Positions 16,672 to 26,738 of a stretch of 64,000 bases of DNA are shown here, piece by piece. The notes beneath the pieces were generated by a model. The model was given only the letters and a program-made list of their open reading frames with translations, ran no database searches and was not told the DNA's origin. Origin of the DNA: Jannaschia sp. CCS1 (GTDB lineage Bacteria; Pseudomonadota; Alphaproteobacteria; Rhodobacterales; Rhodobacteraceae); NCBI RefSeq assembly GCF_000013565.1, contig NC_007802.1, positions 2,418,001 to 2,482,000 on the forward strand. Direction: 5' to 3'. The position numbers were made by a program, and so were the translations under genes. The number at the start of each line of letters is the position of its first letter. Position 1 is the first letter of the stretch.

Positions 16672-18045
16672 CTACGCTGTAGCGCGCAGGGCCTGGCGAG
16701 AGACCGACAGCTCTTCCGCCACCAGAAACGCCAGCTCCAGCGATTGCGAGGCATTCAGGCGCGGGTCACAGGCCGTGTGATACCGCGAAGACAGATCCTC
16801 ATCCGTCACCGCCCGCACACCGCCGGTGCACTCGGTCACGTCCTGGCCCGTCATCTCGAAATGCACGCCGCCGGGGACGGTGGATTCGGCCCGGTGAACC
16901 GCAAAGAACTCCTGCACTTCCCGCAAAACGCTCTCAAAGGGCCGGGTTTTGTAGCCCGAGTCGGCCTTGATGGTGTTGCCGTGCATCGGGTCGCAGGTCC
17001 AGACGACGGGATGCGCCTCTTCCTCCACCGCGCGGATCAGCTTGGGCATGTGGTCGCCCACCTTGCCCGCCCCGAAGCGGTTGATCAGCACGATGCGGCC
17101 CGCCTCCCGGTTGGGGTTGAGCGTATCCAGCAATTCCTTGAGGTCCGAGCGGGTCAACGATGGCCCACATTTCACGCCAATCGGGTTCTGGACCCCTTTG
17201 CAGAAGTCCACATGGGCGCCATCGGGCTGACGGGTGCGGTCACCGATCCAGATCATGTGACCCGAGCCTGCAAGCCATTTGCCGGACGTCGTGTCCAGAC
17301 GGCACAGCGCCTCTTCATATTCCAGCAGCAGCGCCTCGTGGGAGGTGTAGAAATCCACCTGCCCCAACTCATGCGCCGTGGCGGGCGTGACCCCAGCCGC
17401 CGTCATGAAATCAAGCGCGTCCTGGATGCGGTTGGCCATATCGGCATAGCGTTCTGCGTCGCCCATATCCGTGAACCCAAGCGTCCAGGAATGCACGCGA
17501 TGAATGTCGGCATACCCGCCCTTGGACAGCGCGCGCAGGAAATTCAGCGACGCGGCGGCCTGCGTGTAGGCCTGCAACATCTTCTGCGGGTTGGGAATGC
17601 GCGCCTCGGGCGTGAAGTCCAGCTCATTGATGATATCGCCGCGGTAGGATGGCAGCTCCACGCCGTTCACGGTTTCCGTGGGCGCGGATCGTGGCTTGGC
17701 AAATTGCCCCGCCATGCGCCCGATCTTCACCACGGGCACCTTGGCCCCGAAGGTCAGAACGGTGGCCATCTGAAGCATCACCTTGAACGTGTCGCGCAGG
17801 TTATCGGCAGAGAACTCCGCGAAACTCTCGGCGCAATCGCCCCCTTGCAGAAGGAAGCCCTCGCCCCGGGACACGGCGGCCAACTCGTCCCGCAACGTCC
17901 GCGCCTCACCGGCAAAAACCAGCGGCGGATACTGGCGCAGCTGCGCTTCGACCGCGCCAAGCGCGTCGGCGTCCAGATAATCGGGCATTTGGATACGCGG
18001 CTTGGCGCGCCAATCGGATTTCGTCCAGCTGCTTGCTGCGGTCAT
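16672..18045 (-). CDS. 3-deoxy-7-phosphoheptulonate synthase, class II
   Basis: A 457-residue class II (plant/Mycobacterium-like) DAHP synthase, the first enzyme of the shikimate pathway, condensing erythrose-4-phosphate and phosphoenolpyruvate. Seen are [12 protein letters not shown] (metal-binding Cys), [12 protein letters not shown], the [15 protein letters not shown] region and [11 protein letters not shown] with the metal-binding His. ATG 18045 gives the conserved N-terminus [17 protein letters not shown]; the longer frame to 18105 is unsupported. No leader peptide or attenuator was recognised. Confidence 0.95.
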   Translation of the reverse strand: MTAASSWTKSDWRAKPRIQMPDYLDADALGAVEAQLRQYPPLVFAGEARTLRDELAAVSRGEGFLLQGGDCAESFAEFSADNLRDTFKVMLQMATVLTFGAKVPVVKIGRMAGQFAKPRSAPTETVNGVELPSYRGDIINELDFTPEARIPNPQKMLQAYTQAAASLNFLRALSKGGYADIHRVHSWTLGFTDMGDAERYADMANRIQDALDFMTAAGVTPATAHELGQVDFYTSHEALLLEYEEALCRLDTTSGKWLAGSGHMIWIGDRTRQPDGAHVDFCKGVQNPIGVKCGPSLTRSDLKELLDTLNPNREAGRIVLINRFGAGKVGDHMPKLIRAVEEEAHPVVWTCDPMHGNTIKADSGYKTRPFESVLREVQEFFAVHRAESTVPGGVHFEMTGQDVTECTGGVRAVTDEDLSSRYHTACDPRLNASQSLELAFLVAEELSVSRQALRATA

Positions 18046-18241
18046 GTCGTTCTCCAATGTCGCAGGGATTGCGACCTCTCTACACAAGGCCCGCCCCGCT
18101 TCCAATCCCGCATTTTGTTAATCATTGGCGACGAAATGACCAACTCGGGATTGCGCGCGCTCAAGTTTAGTGATTTCGCTTTTACTCGCGGTGGGCGTGC
18201 CAGCTTTTTGGGCACCCCTGGAGCCAGGGAGAAACTGCGAC

Positions 18242-19237
18242 ATGTCGGACAAAGCTGCGCGGCTGCGCCCCGGTGAAGGCCCCAAGCAATTCGTCTTCGT
18301 CCTGCTGGACCAGTTTACGATGCTGTGTTTCGCCTCCGCCGTGGAGGCGCTGCGCATTGCCAACCGCATGTCGGGCCGGGAGTTGTACCGCTGGACCCTG
18401 GCGGGTGAAGGCGGCGACTACGCCCAAAGCTCGGCCGGGATCTGGTTTCGCCTCGACAGCGATCTGAGCGAGGTGACACGCGACGACGTCGTCTTGCTGT
18501 GCGGCGGGATCGACGTGGCAAACGCCACCACCAAACGGCTGCTCAGCTGGGTCCGGCGAGAGGCGCGCAAAGGCCCCGTCATGGCCGGGCTTTGTACGGC
18601 GGGCTATACGCTGGCCAAGGCCGGGCTTCTGGATGGCAAGCGCGCCACGATCCATTGGGAAAACCAGGACAGCTTCGCGGAAGAGTTTGAAGAGGTCACG
18701 CTGACCAAATCGGTCTTTGTCGTCGATGGGCCGCGCATCACGACCGCCGGGGGCACGGCGTCGATTGACCTGATGCTGAAGTTGATCGCCGAGGATCACG
18801 GCGAGGATCTGGCCAATCTGGTGGCCGATCAGTTGATCTACACGTCGATAAGAACGGATCAGGACACGCAGCGCCTGTCGATCCCCACGCGCATCGGCGT
18901 GCGCCACCCGAAGCTGGGGCAAGTGATCCGGATGATGGAGCAGAATATCGAAGATCCCATTAGCCCGGCGCAACTGGCGATGGATGTGGGCATGTCGACC
19001 CGGCAGCTGGAACGGCTGTTCCGCCGCTACCTCAACCGCTCCCCCAAGCGGTATTATATGGAGTTGCGGTTGGGCAAAGCGCGCAATCTGCTGATGCAGA
19101 CGGATATGAGCGTGATCAACGTGGCACTGGCCTGCGGATTTGCCTCGCCGTCGCATTTTTCCAAATGCTATCGGGCCCATTACGACACTACACCCTACCG
19201 CGAGCGTGGCAGCCACGCGGCCCGCGCCAAAGTGTGA
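18242..19237 (+). CDS. GlxA family transcriptional regulator (DJ-1/PfpI plus AraC HTH)
   Basis: A 331-residue two-domain regulator. Residues about 15-190 form a DJ-1/PfpI amidase-like domain with the nucleophile-elbow Cys118 in AGLCTAGYTLAKAGLLDG. Residues about 225-325 form an AraC double helix-turn-helix (MSTRQLERLFRRYLNRSPKRYYMELRL, FASPSHFSKCYRAHY). Related proteins control choline/glycine betaine or arginine/carnitine catabolism (GbdR, ArgR, CdhR). The inducer is unknown and there is no obvious target gene beside it. The first ATG after the upstream TTG-like frame, 18242, is chosen. Confidence 0.9.
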   Translation: MSDKAARLRPGEGPKQFVFVLLDQFTMLCFASAVEALRIANRMSGRELYRWTLAGEGGDYAQSSAGIWFRLDSDLSEVTRDDVVLLCGGIDVANATTKRLLSWVRREARKGPVMAGLCTAGYTLAKAGLLDGKRATIHWENQDSFAEEFEEVTLTKSVFVVDGPRITTAGGTASIDLMLKLIAEDHGEDLANLVADQLIYTSIRTDQDTQRLSIPTRIGVRHPKLGQVIRMMEQNIEDPISPAQLAMDVGMSTRQLERLFRRYLNRSPKRYYMELRLGKARNLLMQTDMSVINVALACGFASPSHFSKCYRAHYDTTPYRERGSHAARAKV

Positions 19238-19250
19238 CGGCGCGGCCCCG

Positions 19251-19523
19251 CTACCCGTCCTTGAACCGCGCCGCCCGCCCCCCGCGTCGCCCGACTGGTG
19301 GCTTGGCGTCCAACCCTTCCGCCAGCACGACCTTCATCGGGTGGTCCGCAGGATCATTTTCATGGCGGGCCAGAAGCGCTTCAATCATCGGCGCGTGATC
19401 ATCCGATGGCACGCTCAGCGCCCAATCCACGAAGATCGACCGACACTCCGGCGCGGTGATGCCGTCGATGCGAAAGGCCTCTCGGATCAGACCCTTGGGG
19501 TCGTTTGGGTCTCGGTCTTTCAT
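19251..19523 (-). CDS. Conserved hypothetical protein after glnE
   Basis: A 90-residue protein whose start overlaps the glnE stop by 4 nt, so it is co-translated with glnE. The first 60 residues (GLIREAFRIDGITAPECRSIFVDWAL) look like a compact helical domain; the tail is basic and glycine-rich. No function is known to me. The position suggests a lineage-specific partner in nitrogen control, which is inference only. Confidence 0.65.
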   Translation of the reverse strand: MKDRDPNDPKGLIREAFRIDGITAPECRSIFVDWALSVPSDDHAPMIEALLARHENDPADHPMKVVLAEGLDAKPPVGRRGGRAARFKDG

Positions 19524-22339
19524 TGCGGCCGTCCTTCGGTCTTGGGCAGAATTTTGGCCACGATATCGGCTGCTTGCGCCCGATACTGGTCAAGCTGCGT
19601 CACAAGATCCTCCGGAGACGTCACTTGCGCCATGCGTTGCAGCAACGCGCGGGCGCCCTCGCCGATGGTGTCGACATCCAGCGGGGCATCCGACAGTAGG
19701 CGTCCGGCCTGAAGGATGTCCTGGAACAGGCGGTATGCTTGGGTCAACTGGGCCGCGTCGGTTTGGGACAGAAGATCCTCCTCCCGGGCCGCCTCGATCT
19801 GGGCCAGCGTCCCTTCCACCGCGCGCCCGGCGCTCAACGCCAGCGCCTGAGCGACCAGGGCGATGTCCTGCAACCCGCCGGGGCCGTCGCGCACGGCCCA
19901 GGTGCCACCAGCGCGTCCGGCGTCCTGCAATCGCGCGCGCATCACTGCGGCCTCTTTCAAGATATCTGCGCCCCCTTTGCGGCCCTCGATCACCTCGCAG
20001 CGGATCGCGTCGACATCGCGCGCCAGGCCCGCGTCGCCCGCCACAACGCGGGCACGGGTCAGCGCCATATGCTCCCACACCCAGGCCTCTTCGCGCTGAT
20101 AGCGCTCGAAGGAGCTGAGCGCCGTGGCGACAGGCCCCTGCCCGCCCGACGGACGCAGGCGCAGGTCGACATCGTAAAGCTTACCCTCCGCCGTGGGCGC
20201 GCTGAGGGCGGTGATCATGGCTTTGGTGGCCTTGGCAAACCAACCGCGCGGGTCGAGCGGGCGGCGGCCATCGGTTATCTCCACGCCCTGGGCATCGAAG
20301 ATCACGATCAGGTCGAGGTCCGAGGTCGCCGTCATCTCCCGCACGCCAAGGCTGCCCATGGCCAGCACAACGCCCCCCCGGCCGGGGGCCACCCCATGGC
20401 GGTGCGCGATATCCGCGCAGACGCAGGGCCAGAGGGCCGCGACAACCGCTTGGCCAATGTCGGAATATTGCTGCGCAGCACCGCGTGCGTCGATGAGACC
20501 ACGCAGCATGTGAACGCCCACGCGGAAGTGCCAATCCTTCTGCCAGCGCCGCGCCGTGTCGAGCTGCGCTTCATAATCGAGGGGTTTGAGGGTGGTGATC
20601 AGATCTTGCGTCAAAGCCGCCGCTCCGGGCCAATCGGCGAAGAACTGGCCGTCCAGCACCGCATCCAGCACCCGGCTGTGGCGCGACAGATACGTGGCCA
20701 GGCCAGGCGCTGTCGCACAGATGTCGACGAGCAGATCCACCAGGCTGGGATTGGCGTCAAACAGCGAGAAGATCTGGACGCCCGCCGGCAACCCGCGCAG
20801 AAACCCATCGAAATTGGCCAACGCCTCGTCGGGGCGGGCGGATTGCGTGAACCGGTTCAACAGGTCGGGTTTGAGACGTTCGAAAATCGCCTGCCCGCGC
20901 TCGGATCTCAGGGCCGGATAGCCGGGCCACCGGGCCACGATTGTCCGGGCCGCCTCCGACAGGGTTGGGGCCGCAACGCCGCTGGACTTTGACGCATAGA
21001 GGTCTTTGGAAATCTCCGCGACCCGGTCCAGACGCTCCTCCAACACCGCGCGATACCGCGCTGTGTTGTCCTCGCCGCTTAACTTTGCGAGGCGGTCAAA
21101 GCCCTCGGGTGTTTTGGGCAAGGAATGCGTCTGGGCGTCGTCGATCATCTGTAACCGATGCTCCACTTCGCGCAGCGCGCTGTAGTGATCCGCCAGTTCC
21201 GCAGCCACATCGCGGGTGATCCAATCGGCCCGCGCCAATGCCGCCAGCGCCTTGACGGTGCGCGGCTGACGCAGGCTGGGGTCCCGGCCCCCGGCGACCA
21301 ACTGGCGGGTCTGGGCGAAGAACTCGATCTCCCGGATCCCGCCATGGCCGAGCTTGAGGTTGCGGCCCTCCAGCGCCATGCCGTGCAGGCCCTTGTGATC
21401 GCGAATGCGCTGACGCATGTCCATCGTCTCGGCCACGGCAGCGAAGTCGAGATGCTTGCGCCAGACGAAAGGAGTTAACGCCGTTAAGAATTGTTCGCCC
21501 GCCGCGACGTCGCCCGCCGCAGGGCGCGCTTTGATGTAGGCCGATCGCTCCCATGTGCGGCCTTCCCCTTCGTAATAGCGCTCGGCGGCGGCCATGGAGA
21601 TACACACCGGGGTGACCGAGGCATCGGGGCGCAGGCGCAGGTCGGTGCGGAAGACGTAGCCATCGGAGGTCGGGTCATTGAGCGTCGCGGCCATGGCGCG
21701 GGTGGCCTTGATGAAGCCCGCACGCGCCTCCATCTCCTCGCCGGGGCCGTCGAAGCGGGTCTCATCAAACAAGCAGATTAGGTCGATGTCCGACGAGTAA
21801 TTCAGCTCCCCCGCGCCCATCTTGCCCATGGCCAGCGCCACCATGCCCGCGCCTTCGCGCACGGCATCCTCCTCCGTCTGGCCGGGGATCTTGCCGCGTT
21901 TGGCCAGCGCCGCCACATGGACCGCGAGGGCCGCCGCAACGCAGGCATCGGCGAAATCGGTCCAGGCCTGCGTCACGGTCGCAAGGCCCCAGACGCCGCC
22001 CAGATCGGCCAGCCCCACGATCAGCGCCGCGCGGCGTTTGAGTTGGCGCAGGCCCGTGTCGATGGTGGCTTTGTCCAGCGTGCCCGTCTCCGTGATCAGG
22101 GTCGCAACTACGTCTTCGGGTTCGTCGTCCAGACTGTGAGACAGCCAATGGCCTTCCTTGCGGATCAACTCGGAAAAGAAGGGCGACGACCCCGCCGCAC
22201 CACAGATCAACTCGGACATTTCGGGCGCGATGTCGTGCATATGCGTCAACGCCTCCGCCCCGCGCTCGGGCGCATGGGGCAAGGGCGTGCGGGTGATCCG
22301 GTTGGCAAGGGGCATCGACGGGCTTTCGGCTCGGCCCAA
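19520..22339 (-). CDS. glnE: Glutamine synthetase adenylyltransferase/deadenylase
   Basis: A 939-residue bifunctional enzyme that adenylylates (inactivates) and deadenylylates glutamine synthetase in response to PII and glutamine. Both nucleotidyltransferase domains are intact. The N-terminal deadenylase has GKMGAGELNYSSDIDLICLFD (about residues 170-190), and the C-terminal adenylylase has GSLGVREMTATSDLDLIVIFD (about 660-680). An in-frame ATG eight codons downstream (22315) may be the true start. It is the first gene of a two-gene unit and divergent from ybaK. Confidence 0.95.
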   Translation of the reverse strand: MGRAESPSMPLANRITRTPLPHAPERGAEALTHMHDIAPEMSELICGAAGSSPFFSELIRKEGHWLSHSLDDEPEDVVATLITETGTLDKATIDTGLRQLKRRAALIVGLADLGGVWGLATVTQAWTDFADACVAAALAVHVAALAKRGKIPGQTEEDAVREGAGMVALAMGKMGAGELNYSSDIDLICLFDETRFDGPGEEMEARAGFIKATRAMAATLNDPTSDGYVFRTDLRLRPDASVTPVCISMAAAERYYEGEGRTWERSAYIKARPAAGDVAAGEQFLTALTPFVWRKHLDFAAVAETMDMRQRIRDHKGLHGMALEGRNLKLGHGGIREIEFFAQTRQLVAGGRDPSLRQPRTVKALAALARADWITRDVAAELADHYSALREVEHRLQMIDDAQTHSLPKTPEGFDRLAKLSGEDNTARYRAVLEERLDRVAEISKDLYASKSSGVAAPTLSEAARTIVARWPGYPALRSERGQAIFERLKPDLLNRFTQSARPDEALANFDGFLRGLPAGVQIFSLFDANPSLVDLLVDICATAPGLATYLSRHSRVLDAVLDGQFFADWPGAAALTQDLITTLKPLDYEAQLDTARRWQKDWHFRVGVHMLRGLIDARGAAQQYSDIGQAVVAALWPCVCADIAHRHGVAPGRGGVVLAMGSLGVREMTATSDLDLIVIFDAQGVEITDGRRPLDPRGWFAKATKAMITALSAPTAEGKLYDVDLRLRPSGGQGPVATALSSFERYQREEAWVWEHMALTRARVVAGDAGLARDVDAIRCEVIEGRKGGADILKEAAVMRARLQDAGRAGGTWAVRDGPGGLQDIALVAQALALSAGRAVEGTLAQIEAAREEDLLSQTDAAQLTQAYRLFQDILQAGRLLSDAPLDVDTIGEGARALLQRMAQVTSPEDLVTQLDQYRAQAADIVAKILPKTEGRPQ

Positions 22340-22383
22340 AGGGCGGTAGATCGGTGCAATTGGAATGGCAGGGGATCAGCGCA

Positions 22384-22854
22384 GTGTCAAAGTCGTTGAA
22401 GCGCGTAAGGCGCGCATTGGAAGAGGCGGGCGTGGCGGTGGACGTGTTGGAAATGGCCGACGGGACGCGCACGGCGGCCGATGCAGCACAGGCGGCGGGG
22501 TGCCATCTGGATCAGATCGCCAAGTCGATCATCTTCCGGGCGGAAACGTCAGGTGAGGCTGTGTTGTTCGTGACCGCTGGCGGCAATCTGGTGGACGCCG
22601 CGAAGGCCAGCGCCGTCGTGGGGGAAGCGCTTGGCAAGGCTGATGCGGGCCTGATCCGGCAGCAGACGGGCTTTGCCATCGGTGGCGTGTCGCCCGTGGG
22701 GCATCTGTCGCCGATCCGCGCGTGGTATGACCCGCGTTTGCTGGACTTCGACGTGGTCTATGCCGCCGCAGGTACGCCGCGCCATATCTTTGCGATAGAT
22801 CCGACCGTTCTGGTCGCGCTTGCGGGCGCGGCCCCCGCAGACTTCACCGGTTAA
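22384..22854 (+). CDS. YbaK/EbsC-type Cys-tRNA(Pro) deacylase
   Basis: A 156-residue protein with the YbaK fold. It shows the conserved lysine in IAKSIIFRAE, then FVTAGGNLVD and the GFAIGGVSPVGH loop of trans-editing domains that hydrolyse mischarged tRNA. GTG 22384 starts the conserved SKSLKRVRRALEEAG; a GTG at 22354 would add ten residues. The 3' end overlaps the convergent lpxB gene by 11 bp. The exact tRNA substrate could be Cys- or Ala-tRNA(Pro). Confidence 0.85.
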   Translation: MSKSLKRVRRALEEAGVAVDVLEMADGTRTAADAAQAAGCHLDQIAKSIIFRAETSGEAVLFVTAGGNLVDAAKASAVVGEALGKADAGLIRQQTGFAIGGVSPVGHLSPIRAWYDPRLLDFDVVYAAAGTPRHIFAIDPTVLVALAGAAPADFTG

Positions 22855-23998
22855 GGAAGCTGAGGACAGACCGTGCGGCCCGTTCCCCCGGCGGCGGACC
22901 GCCTGCGCCCAGACGCGCCATCGTGGCCGCCATCGCCGCGATTTGGTCTTGCGCGGACCCGGTCCGAATGCCATCCAACGCGGCCCGGATCGGTCCCGGG
23001 CGGCAATTGAGGCCAAGGAATTCCGGCACGGCCCGCGTCTCCGACACCAGATTGACCAGGGTCACGGTGTCCACGCGCATGGCCAGCCGCATGATCTGCC
23101 GCGTCAGCCAGTGCATGTCGTAGGCGATGACCATGGGCGTCCGGGCCTGCGCCAGTTCCAACGACACGGTCCCGGATGCTGCAAGCGCAGCCTCTGCCAC
23201 ACCGAAAGCGCCGTGTTTCAGGAACGCAAATTTGGCCGTGCTATGCTCCCGTGGGTCAATAACGATAGGACGCGGGGACCAGTCTTTGGTCAGATCCGCC
23301 ATCAATGGCGCCACGTTCGGCGTCGTCGGCAGCACCAGCCTGGCGTCGATGTCACGGAGCGCCTCCCCGAAAACGGGCGCAAGCCGCGTGACCTCGGACA
23401 CGCGGGAGCCGGGCAGGACGAGGATCACGTTGTCCGTCTCTTCCACCCCAAATTCCTTGCGGCATGCAGTCGTTTCAACCTCCCCTGCGGGGGCGTGCGC
23501 GGCGATGGGGTGCCCCACGAAATCGCAGCTCATCCCCGCCGCTTCCATGTAGGGCGGCTCGAACGGCAGCAGCGCCAGAACATGGTCGATCACGCGCGCC
23601 ATCTTTTGCGCCCGCTTGGGGCGCCAGGCCCAGACCGACGGGGCCACGTAGTGGATCGTCTTGGCCTCGGGTCGCGCGCCCTTCACGATCCTCGCGACCC
23701 GCAGGCCGAAATCAGGGCTATCGATGGTGATCAACGCCTCCGCGCCGCTCTCCAGAAAGGCCTGGGCCGTCTGGGTGATCCGCCGTCTCAGCGCGCGATA
23801 TTTCGGCAGCACTTCCGCGATGCCCATCACCGCAAGCTCTTCATAGGGGAACAGCGAATGCAGGCCACGGGACGCCATCTTCGGCCCACCGACACCCGCA
23901 AAGGTCACGTCCTCGCCAATCCCATCAAACCCGTCCATCAGTGATGCGCCCAAACTGTCGCCAGAGGGTTCCCCGGCCACAAGAAACAGCGTGGTCAT
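22844..23998 (-). CDS. lpxB: Lipid-A-disaccharide synthase
   Basis: A 384-residue GT19 glycosyltransferase that joins UDP-diacylglucosamine and lipid X in lipid A synthesis. The N-terminal LVAGEPSGDSLGASLM, the DSPDFGLRVARIV segment and the YVAPSVWAWRPKRAQ block are family signatures; LVLPGSRVSEVTRLAP marks the second domain. ATG 23998 overlaps the lpxI stop by 4 nt. It is the last gene of the envelope cluster and runs 11 bp into the oppositely oriented ybaK gene. Confidence 0.96.
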   Translation of the reverse strand: MTTLFLVAGEPSGDSLGASLMDGFDGIGEDVTFAGVGGPKMASRGLHSLFPYEELAVMGIAEVLPKYRALRRRITQTAQAFLESGAEALITIDSPDFGLRVARIVKGARPEAKTIHYVAPSVWAWRPKRAQKMARVIDHVLALLPFEPPYMEAAGMSCDFVGHPIAAHAPAGEVETTACRKEFGVEETDNVILVLPGSRVSEVTRLAPVFGEALRDIDARLVLPTTPNVAPLMADLTKDWSPRPIVIDPREHSTAKFAFLKHGAFGVAEAALAASGTVSLELAQARTPMVIAYDMHWLTRQIMRLAMRVDTVTLVNLVSETRAVPEFLGLNCRPGPIRAALDGIRTGSAQDQIAAMAATMARLGAGGPPPGERAARSVLSFLNR

Positions 23999-24762
23999 GG
24001 ACCGGCCCAAAGGTTCAGGCCAGTCTCGGCGCAGGCCGCAAGGATTGCGGGACGGTCCAGAAGCAGAACGTTCCCCGGTGCGATTTCAATGCCGGACAGC
24101 CCCGCGCGCGCGGCGTTGCGGATCGTGTCTGGCCCAATCGCGGGCATGTCCACGCGCAGATCCTGGCCCGGCTTGGGGCGCTTCGCCAGCACCCCGCCCG
24201 ATCCCGGTGCGGTCTGTTCCACAAACGCCAGCATCGCATCGGTGCCCTGCAATGTCTCCACCCCGATGACCTGGCCCCGGGCCGCCACGGCCCCCTGCCC
24301 CACATCAAGGGGCCCCAGCGCATCAAGCACGGCGCGGGCGCGGGTGGCATCGTCCTTGCCCTTGATCTTGCCCGCAAGAACGCCCGCCTCTGCCACCAGA
24401 TCGTCGCGGATCTCATGGGCGGCGACCACGGTGAAACCCGCATCTTCGATCACGCCCACGATGGTGCGCAGAAGGGCATCGTCCCCCTGCCCCATCGCAG
24501 ACATCAGGACCGGCATTTTGGAGGCCGTCAGCGGATCAAAGGCCACCGGATCAAGGGTTGGCCGCGACATGGCACCGGCCAGGCAGACCTCGGTCACGCC
24601 CTCCTTGCGGAGCGTCTCGAACAAGGTGCCGAGCTGTTCAAATCGCGCGGGTATGTCGACGGGCACGCCCACGGGCACCCCTTTGAATCCCACAACCCGC
24701 GCCTCATCGGCCTGCAACAGCAGCCCCGGCAACGCGCCTGTGCCTGCAAGGATCGCGCGCAT
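23995..24762 (-). CDS. lpxI: UDP-2,3-diacylglucosamine diphosphatase LpxI
   Basis: A 255-residue LpxI (formerly DUF1009), the alphaproteobacterial functional replacement of LpxH that makes lipid X. Seen are the LAGAMSRP motif (61-68), MGQGDDALLR (90-99), the VIGVETLQGTDAML segment (165-178) and VDMPAIGPDTI with Asp205. It is placed between lpxA and lpxB with short or overlapping junctions, as in Caulobacter-type clusters. Confidence 0.94.
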   Translation of the reverse strand: MRAILAGTGALPGLLLQADEARVVGFKGVPVGVPVDIPARFEQLGTLFETLRKEGVTEVCLAGAMSRPTLDPVAFDPLTASKMPVLMSAMGQGDDALLRTIVGVIEDAGFTVVAAHEIRDDLVAEAGVLAGKIKGKDDATRARAVLDALGPLDVGQGAVAARGQVIGVETLQGTDAMLAFVEQTAPGSGGVLAKRPKPGQDLRVDMPAIGPDTIRNAARAGLSGIEIAPGNVLLLDRPAILAACAETGLNLWAGP

Positions 24763-24766
24763 GGAT

Positions 24767-25573
24767 CTACTCCGGCGTCAGGTAGGAGCGGTCGCTGTCG
24801 CCCAGAACGAAGGCCACGATCTCGCGCACATAATCGCTGTCGATGTCATCGCTTTCGCCCAGACGGCGCGCGCGGTCCTGAAAGCTGGCCCCCTCGCCCT
24901 GTTTGAGCGCCTGAAGCGCCGCACGCAATGCCGTGATGTCCGATTTGGCGACGCCCCGGCGCTTGAGACCCACAAGGTTCAGCCCGTCGAGCCGCCCGCG
25001 CGGGGCCTGCACAAGGCCGTAGGGGATGACGTCATTGGTCACCATCGTGACCGCCCCGATGATCGCGCCGCGCCCCAGACGGACGAATTGATGCACGCCC
25101 GAGAGCCCGCCGATGATTACATCGTCGCCCACAATGCAATGGCCCGCAAGCGCGCTGGAATTGACCATGATGACCCGGTCACCGACCTGACAATCATGGG
25201 CCACATGGGAATTGGCCAGAAACAGACCGTCATCGCCGACCGTTGTCAGACCACCGCCGCCCTCCGTCCCGGTGTTCATCGTGACGCCTTCGCGGATGCG
25301 GTTGCGTTTGCCCACGATCAGGCGCGTGCGTTCGCCGCCGAACTTCTTGTCCTGGGGGATGTCGCCGATATTGGTGAAGGGATACAGCTCACATTCATCG
25401 CCGATATCGGTCCAGCCGGTGATGATAGCGTGGGATTTCATCACCACACCCTCGCCAAGCGTGACCTCCGGCCCGACAAGGCAGAACGGGCCGATCTGGC
25501 AGTTCGCGCCGATCACGGCCCCCTCCTCGATCACGGCGGAGGGGTGGATCTGGGCGGAGGCGTGGATCGCCAT
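24767..25573 (-). CDS. lpxA: UDP-N-acetylglucosamine acyltransferase
   Basis: A 268-residue left-handed beta-helix acyltransferase, the first step of lipid A synthesis. IHPSAVIEEGAVIG hexapeptides open the protein. The catalytic histidine region is LANSHVAHDCQVGD (His of VAHDC), and GLSGVHQFVRLGRGA follows. The C-terminal helical domain is intact. It starts 1 nt before the fabZ stop region, so the lpx genes are tightly coupled with fatty-acid synthesis. Confidence 0.96.
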   Translation of the reverse strand: MAIHASAQIHPSAVIEEGAVIGANCQIGPFCLVGPEVTLGEGVVMKSHAIITGWTDIGDECELYPFTNIGDIPQDKKFGGERTRLIVGKRNRIREGVTMNTGTEGGGGLTTVGDDGLFLANSHVAHDCQVGDRVIMVNSSALAGHCIVGDDVIIGGLSGVHQFVRLGRGAIIGAVTMVTNDVIPYGLVQAPRGRLDGLNLVGLKRRGVAKSDITALRAALQALKQGEGASFQDRARRLGESDDIDSDYVREIVAFVLGDSDRSYLTPE

Positions 25574-26059
25574 TCACCCAGCCTCCCCGGGGGGGGACGT
25601 CGGAAGGTCCATCATCGCGGTGAAGGAGCATTCGCAGGCCAGCTCTCCATCGACCTCCGCACGACCATCGAACTTCCAGACCTTGGCACCGGGCTTGCCG
25701 CGCGTGGCAGTCACATGCAGCTCCAGCACGTCACCGGGGCCCACTTTGCGGCGGAACTTGCAGCTGTCGATCCCCATGAAATAGACGAGGAAATTCTTGT
25801 CGGCCAGATCGGCAGAGACGCCCACCATCACGGCGGCGGTCTGGGCCATCGCCTCGACAATCGTGACGCCGGGCATGATCGGAACGCCAGGGAAATGGCC
25901 TTGGAAATGCGGCTCGTTCACGGTGACGTTCTTGAGGCCCACGGCAGATTTGAACGGCTCGATATCGCGCACACGGTCCACCAGCAGAAACGGATAGCGG
26001 TGCGGCAGGATCCGCTGGATCAGGTCAATGTCGGCGGTCGTGGGCGTGTCTGCCGTCAT
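25574..26059 (-). CDS. fabZ: 3-hydroxyacyl-ACP dehydratase FabZ
   Basis: A 161-residue hotdog dehydratase. The catalytic His55 lies in [18 protein letters not shown] and Glu69 in TIVEAMAQ. It dehydrates 3-hydroxyacyl-ACP and so competes with LpxA for 3-hydroxymyristoyl-ACP, which explains the conserved linkage. ATG 26059 is chosen over an upstream frame to 26098. lpxD, usually between skp and fabZ in gammaproteobacteria, is absent here. Confidence 0.96.
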   Translation of the reverse strand: MTADTPTTADIDLIQRILPHRYPFLLVDRVRDIEPFKSAVGLKNVTVNEPHFQGHFPGVPIMPGVTIVEAMAQTAAVMVGVSADLADKNFLVYFMGIDSCKFRRKVGPGDVLELHVTATRGKPGAKVWKFDGRAEVDGELACECSFTAMMDLPTSPPGEAG

Positions 26060-26133
26060 GGCTGATCTCCGAAAGTTATGGTGGATGACGCCTAGCAACT
26101 CAGCCGGGTCACGGCAAGGCAGCGGCGGCAGGT

Positions 26134-26733
26134 CTACTCCGGTGGGGACAGGCCGGGCAGCGCGATCAGCGGCGCATCGCCACCGTCGCCCAACGTCTCG
26201 TTGATCGCGACGATGGCGGCGTCGGTGATATCGACGGAGCCTGCGGACAACAGGACCGTGCGACTATCGAGCAGGACCGACGCGCCGCGGGCCTCCACAA
26301 TCTCCAGCAGGAGGGGGAAGGTCTCCTCAAAAAACCGCTGCTGCGCGGCTTCGGTCTGGGTTTGCAGGTCACGCGTCTTGGCGTCCTGGGCCGCGCGAAT
26401 GGCGACGACCCGGGCGTCGAACTCATCGGCAAGGGTGCCGAATTCATCCGGCGCCATGGTGGGGCGGAGGGCTGTCAGCTCCAACTCCTCCTCCGTCAGC
26501 CGCGCCTCGATCTCGCGGTTTTCCGCCGCCAGCGCCAGGGAGGCTGCCTCCAGCTCCGTCTGGATACGTTCGCCAAACTCGGTCTGGCTCAGCAGGCGAT
26601 CCTGATTGAGGACCAGAATAGAGGCATTCGGCAGTACCGGCAATTGCGCCAGGGGCTGCGCCGATGCGGGGGCAAAGGCAAACGCCGCCAGGCAAAGCGT
26701 GGCGGCGTGCAAGAGGGAGCGGTATCTGAGCAT
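26134..26733 (-). CDS. skp: OmpH/Skp family periplasmic chaperone
   Basis: A 199-residue secreted protein. The signal peptide cleaves near residue 25 (ASA-Q), [16 protein letters not shown] gives the strand typical of Skp, and a long alanine- and glutamate-rich coiled coil (about 50-130) would form the tentacles that hold unfolded outer-membrane proteins. It follows bamA with only 5 bp between them, as expected for the outer-membrane assembly module. Confidence 0.9.
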   Translation of the reverse strand: MLRYRSLLHAATLCLAAFAFAPASAQPLAQLPVLPNASILVLNQDRLLSQTEFGERIQTELEAASLALAAENREIEARLTEEELELTALRPTMAPDEFGTLADEFDARVVAIRAAQDAKTRDLQTQTEAAQQRFFEETFPLLLEIVEARGASVLLDSRTVLLSAGSVDITDAAIVAINETLGDGGDAPLIALPGLSPPE

Positions 26734-26738
26734 CGGGC

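Noticed and set aside
16648-18276. A 542-codon frame antisense to the DAHP synthase gene
   Set aside because: A shadow of a conserved enzyme; histidine- and arginine-rich translation typical of reverse frames in this GC content.
21470-21485. TTAACGCCGTTAA as a CtrA box
   Set aside because: The spacing is five, not seven, and it lies inside the glnE coding region.
24089-26065. A 658-codon open frame antisense to lpxI, lpxA and fabZ
   Set aside because: It crosses three recognised genes on the other strand and encodes biased low-complexity sequence.
25574-26733. A missing lpxD gene as an anomaly
   Set aside because: The bamA-skp-fabZ order without lpxD fits what I know of Rhodobacterales, where lpxD is elsewhere.
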